Shown here one piece after another: positions 5,257 through 6,051 of a DNA stretch of 6,051 nt (the stretch's first letter is position 1; each line of letters starts with the position of its first letter). The DNA comes from an uncultured Nitrososphaera sp. (GTDB taxonomy: Archaea > Thermoproteota > Nitrososphaeria > Nitrososphaerales > Nitrososphaeraceae), in the NCBI GenBank assembly GCA_946480575.1, contig CAMLKF010000081.1, positions 1 through 6,051 on the forward strand, in the 5' to 3' direction. Below the pieces are notes generated by a model. The model was not told the origin of the DNA and did not search any database. It worked only from the letters and a program-made list of their open reading frames with translations. A program made the translations under genes and the position numbers.

Positions 5257-5715
5257 ATGAGGTTTGAGGATTTTGCTGTCGGCCAGTCATTCACTGCGTC
5301 GATAACGATAACAAAGTCCGACTTTGATGACTACATGGCATTTGCGCGCACGAGAAACATCCCCCACAAAAACCCTAAGCTGGCAGAAAAGGAAGGGATC
5401 AAGGGCATCATGCTGCCGGGAAGGTCGATAATTGCGCGGGCAGAAGGTGAGATGACCCGGCTGTCGGCGTTTTCAGACCATATAATGCTGCTCTACAGGA
5501 TGGATGGCAATCCTGGCTGGAGCAGCCGGCATACAAGGTTCTTGGGTGAGGTCTATGCAGGCGATACGCTTGAAGTAAAGTACGTCATATCAGACAAAAA
5601 GGAAGACAAGGGCTACGGCATACTGGCTATCGACTTTGAAATAAACAGGGCCGATGACAAGAAACTTGTCATAGTGTCGCGCAGGAACCTATACAGGATA
5701 AAGAAGCAAGTATGA
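5257..5715 (+). CDS. MaoC-like hot-dog-fold protein (acyl-CoA dehydratase family, atypical active site)
   Basis: From ATG 5257 the protein is 152 residues, a normal single hot-dog size, beginning MRFEDFAVGQSFTASITITK as MaoC/R-hydratase proteins do. The following stretch, FDDYMAFARTRNIPHKNPKL then A-E-K-E-G-I-K-G-I-M-L-P-G, matches the family's hydratase motif region with the Asn and His (His37) kept. The catalytic Asp that normally lies five residues before that His is Thr here. A later strand, GWSSRHTRFLGEVYAGDTLE, is the conserved xFxxPVxxGDTL-like region. Typical members add water to enoyl-CoA, for example crotonyl-CoA, to give (R)-3-hydroxyacyl-CoA; with this substitution the reaction may differ or be lost. 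ATG 5248 is an alternative start, but 5257 fits the TATA spacing. It is divergent from the acyl-CoA dehydrogenase and probably controlled with it. Confidence 0.8.
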   Translation: MRFEDFAVGQSFTASITITKSDFDDYMAFARTRNIPHKNPKLAEKEGIKGIMLPGRSIIARAEGEMTRLSAFSDHIMLLYRMDGNPGWSSRHTRFLGEVYAGDTLEVKYVISDKKEDKGYGILAIDFEINRADDKKLVIVSRRNLYRIKKQV

Positions 5716-5740
5716 GAAATTGTTACCCTGAAATGTCCTC

Positions 5741-5747
5741 TTTTTTT
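5741..5747 (+). terminator. T7 tract downstream of the MaoC-like gene
   Basis: Seven T residues begin 26 nt after the stop codon, following a pyrimidine-rich CCTC. There is no obvious hairpin, which fits archaeal T-tract termination. Confidence 0.45.
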
Positions 5748-5818
5748 GACATCAGAAAAAATGAGAAAGTTTACTTTGCTTCCTCCTTAACCGGCTGCCG
5801 TGCGCTTTTTCTTTCCAC

Positions 5819-5953
5819 TCATGGTTGAATTGCATATATCGCATAGGGATCTTTGGTTCCGCCTTTGTTCTTGACCTTGCGTATACGGCAGTCAAACTTT
5901 TCGGAATTGAGCTCCCTTCTTACTTCCTTGGCATGCTCAGCTTTGCAGTACAT
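5819..5953 (-). CDS. Small basic protein, 44 residues, family not recognised
   Basis: ATG 5953 opens a 44-codon frame ending at TGA 5821-5819. The protein starts MYCKAEHAKEVRRELNSEKF and ends KDPYAIYAIQP. It is highly charged, has two Cys (residues 3 and 22) and reads like a compact soluble protein and not like chance sequence; codon use resembles the neighbours. The same frame stays open for 15 more codons past the TGA (R-Q-P-V-K-E-E-A-K then TAA at 5773-5771), so the protein may once have been 60 residues with a Lys/Glu-rich tail. Upstream, a possible small ORF ends only 2 nt before this ATG, suggesting a short minus-strand operon entering from the right. No spaced TATA box is seen directly before the ATG. 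Function is unknown. Confidence 0.5.
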   Translation of the reverse strand: MYCKAEHAKEVRRELNSEKFDCRIRKVKNKGGTKDPYAIYAIQP

Positions 5954-5955
5954 AA

Positions 5956-6051
5956 TTAATTAAAGCTGCAAAAACGGATGAGCTCTGCTTGATCCACCTT
6001 TCTTGGGTTGTCTTTCTTCACGCAGCCCTCCTGTCGATCGAATCGATAGTA
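5956..6051 (-). CDS. Possible small ORF or C-terminal end of a gene entering from the right edge
   Basis: The minus-strand frame is open from the window edge to TAA 5958-5956 (31 codons). It ends VKKDNPRKVDQAELIRFC then S-F-N. The GTG at 6021 has a clean Shine-Dalgarno AGGAGG (6032-6027) at 5-nt spacing, so translation may start there and give only 21 residues; alternatively the frame continues beyond the window. The 44-residue ORF begins 2 nt after its stop, in another frame. The two may be coupled small genes or two halves of one frameshifted gene. The product is not recognised. Confidence 0.3.
   Translation of the reverse strand, partial: YYRFDRQEGCVKKDNPRKVDQAELIRFCSFN
6027..6032 (-). 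promoter_or_regulatory. Shine-Dalgarno site before GTG 6021
   Basis: AGGAGG on the minus strand lies 5 nt before GTG 6021. It is the only strong ribosome binding site with good spacing that I noticed in the window; the other genes look leaderless. It supports translation starting at 6021, although the resulting frame is very short. Confidence 0.4.

Noticed and set aside
1..6051. CRISPR arrays, tRNA/rRNA genes, insertion sequences or attachment sites
   Set aside because: No regularly spaced repeats, cloverleaf-like sequence, transposase motif or terminal inverted repeats were seen by reading; a tRNA or IS search would be needed to exclude degenerate copies.

Overview
The window looks like a chromosomal stretch from an ammonia-oxidising archaeon of the Nitrososphaera type (Thaumarchaeota/Nitrososphaerota). 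This rests on four things: archaeal codon habits (many AGG and ATA codons at roughly 50% GC), TATA boxes about 27 nt in front of start codons as expected for leaderless transcripts, protein sequences that read like thaumarchaeal family members, and generally absent Shine-Dalgarno motifs. The assignment is inferred from sequence style; no search was run.

Layout, left to right. A muconolactone-isomerase-like protein runs off the left edge on the minus strand (1-263). Next, on the plus strand, is a badly decayed hemerythrin-like gene (354-921) with a lost start, an internal stop and four frame changes. It is followed by an unrecognised 139-residue ORF (952-1371) and a membrane-anchored PDZ-domain protein (1417-1854). 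Between 1855 and 2151 the only coding trace is a minus-strand response-regulator remnant with its middle deleted (1897-2042). An intact class III aminotransferase resembling lysine epsilon-aminotransferase follows (2152-3411). Convergent to it, and sharing its stop-codon bases, is a decayed DUF1326 gene (3408-3894, minus). The right half carries a divergent pair: an acyl-CoA dehydrogenase with glutaryl-CoA-dehydrogenase-like features (3944-5203, minus) and a MaoC-like hot-dog protein (5257-5715, plus). The end holds a cluster of very small minus-strand ORFs (5771-6051), one of which looks like a real 44-residue protein.

Two themes stand out. First, three separate genes of families common in soil thaumarchaea (hemerythrin, receiver domain, DUF1326) are broken within 3.6 kb, while the large metabolic genes beside them are intact. 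This looks like a local gene graveyard and not like general sequencing error. Second, the intact enzymes could contribute to one route: lysine-type epsilon-transamination, oxidative decarboxylation of glutaryl-CoA to crotonyl-CoA, and acyl-CoA hydration. Crotonyl-CoA is an intermediate of the thaumarchaeal 3-hydroxypropionate/4-hydroxybutyrate cycle, so such a route could feed into it. This link is an inference. The dehydrogenase and the MaoC-like gene appear to share one TATA element placed symmetrically between two leaderless start codons. I see no tRNA, rRNA, CRISPR, insertion sequence or clear horizontal-transfer module, and no convincing evidence of a wholly new system.
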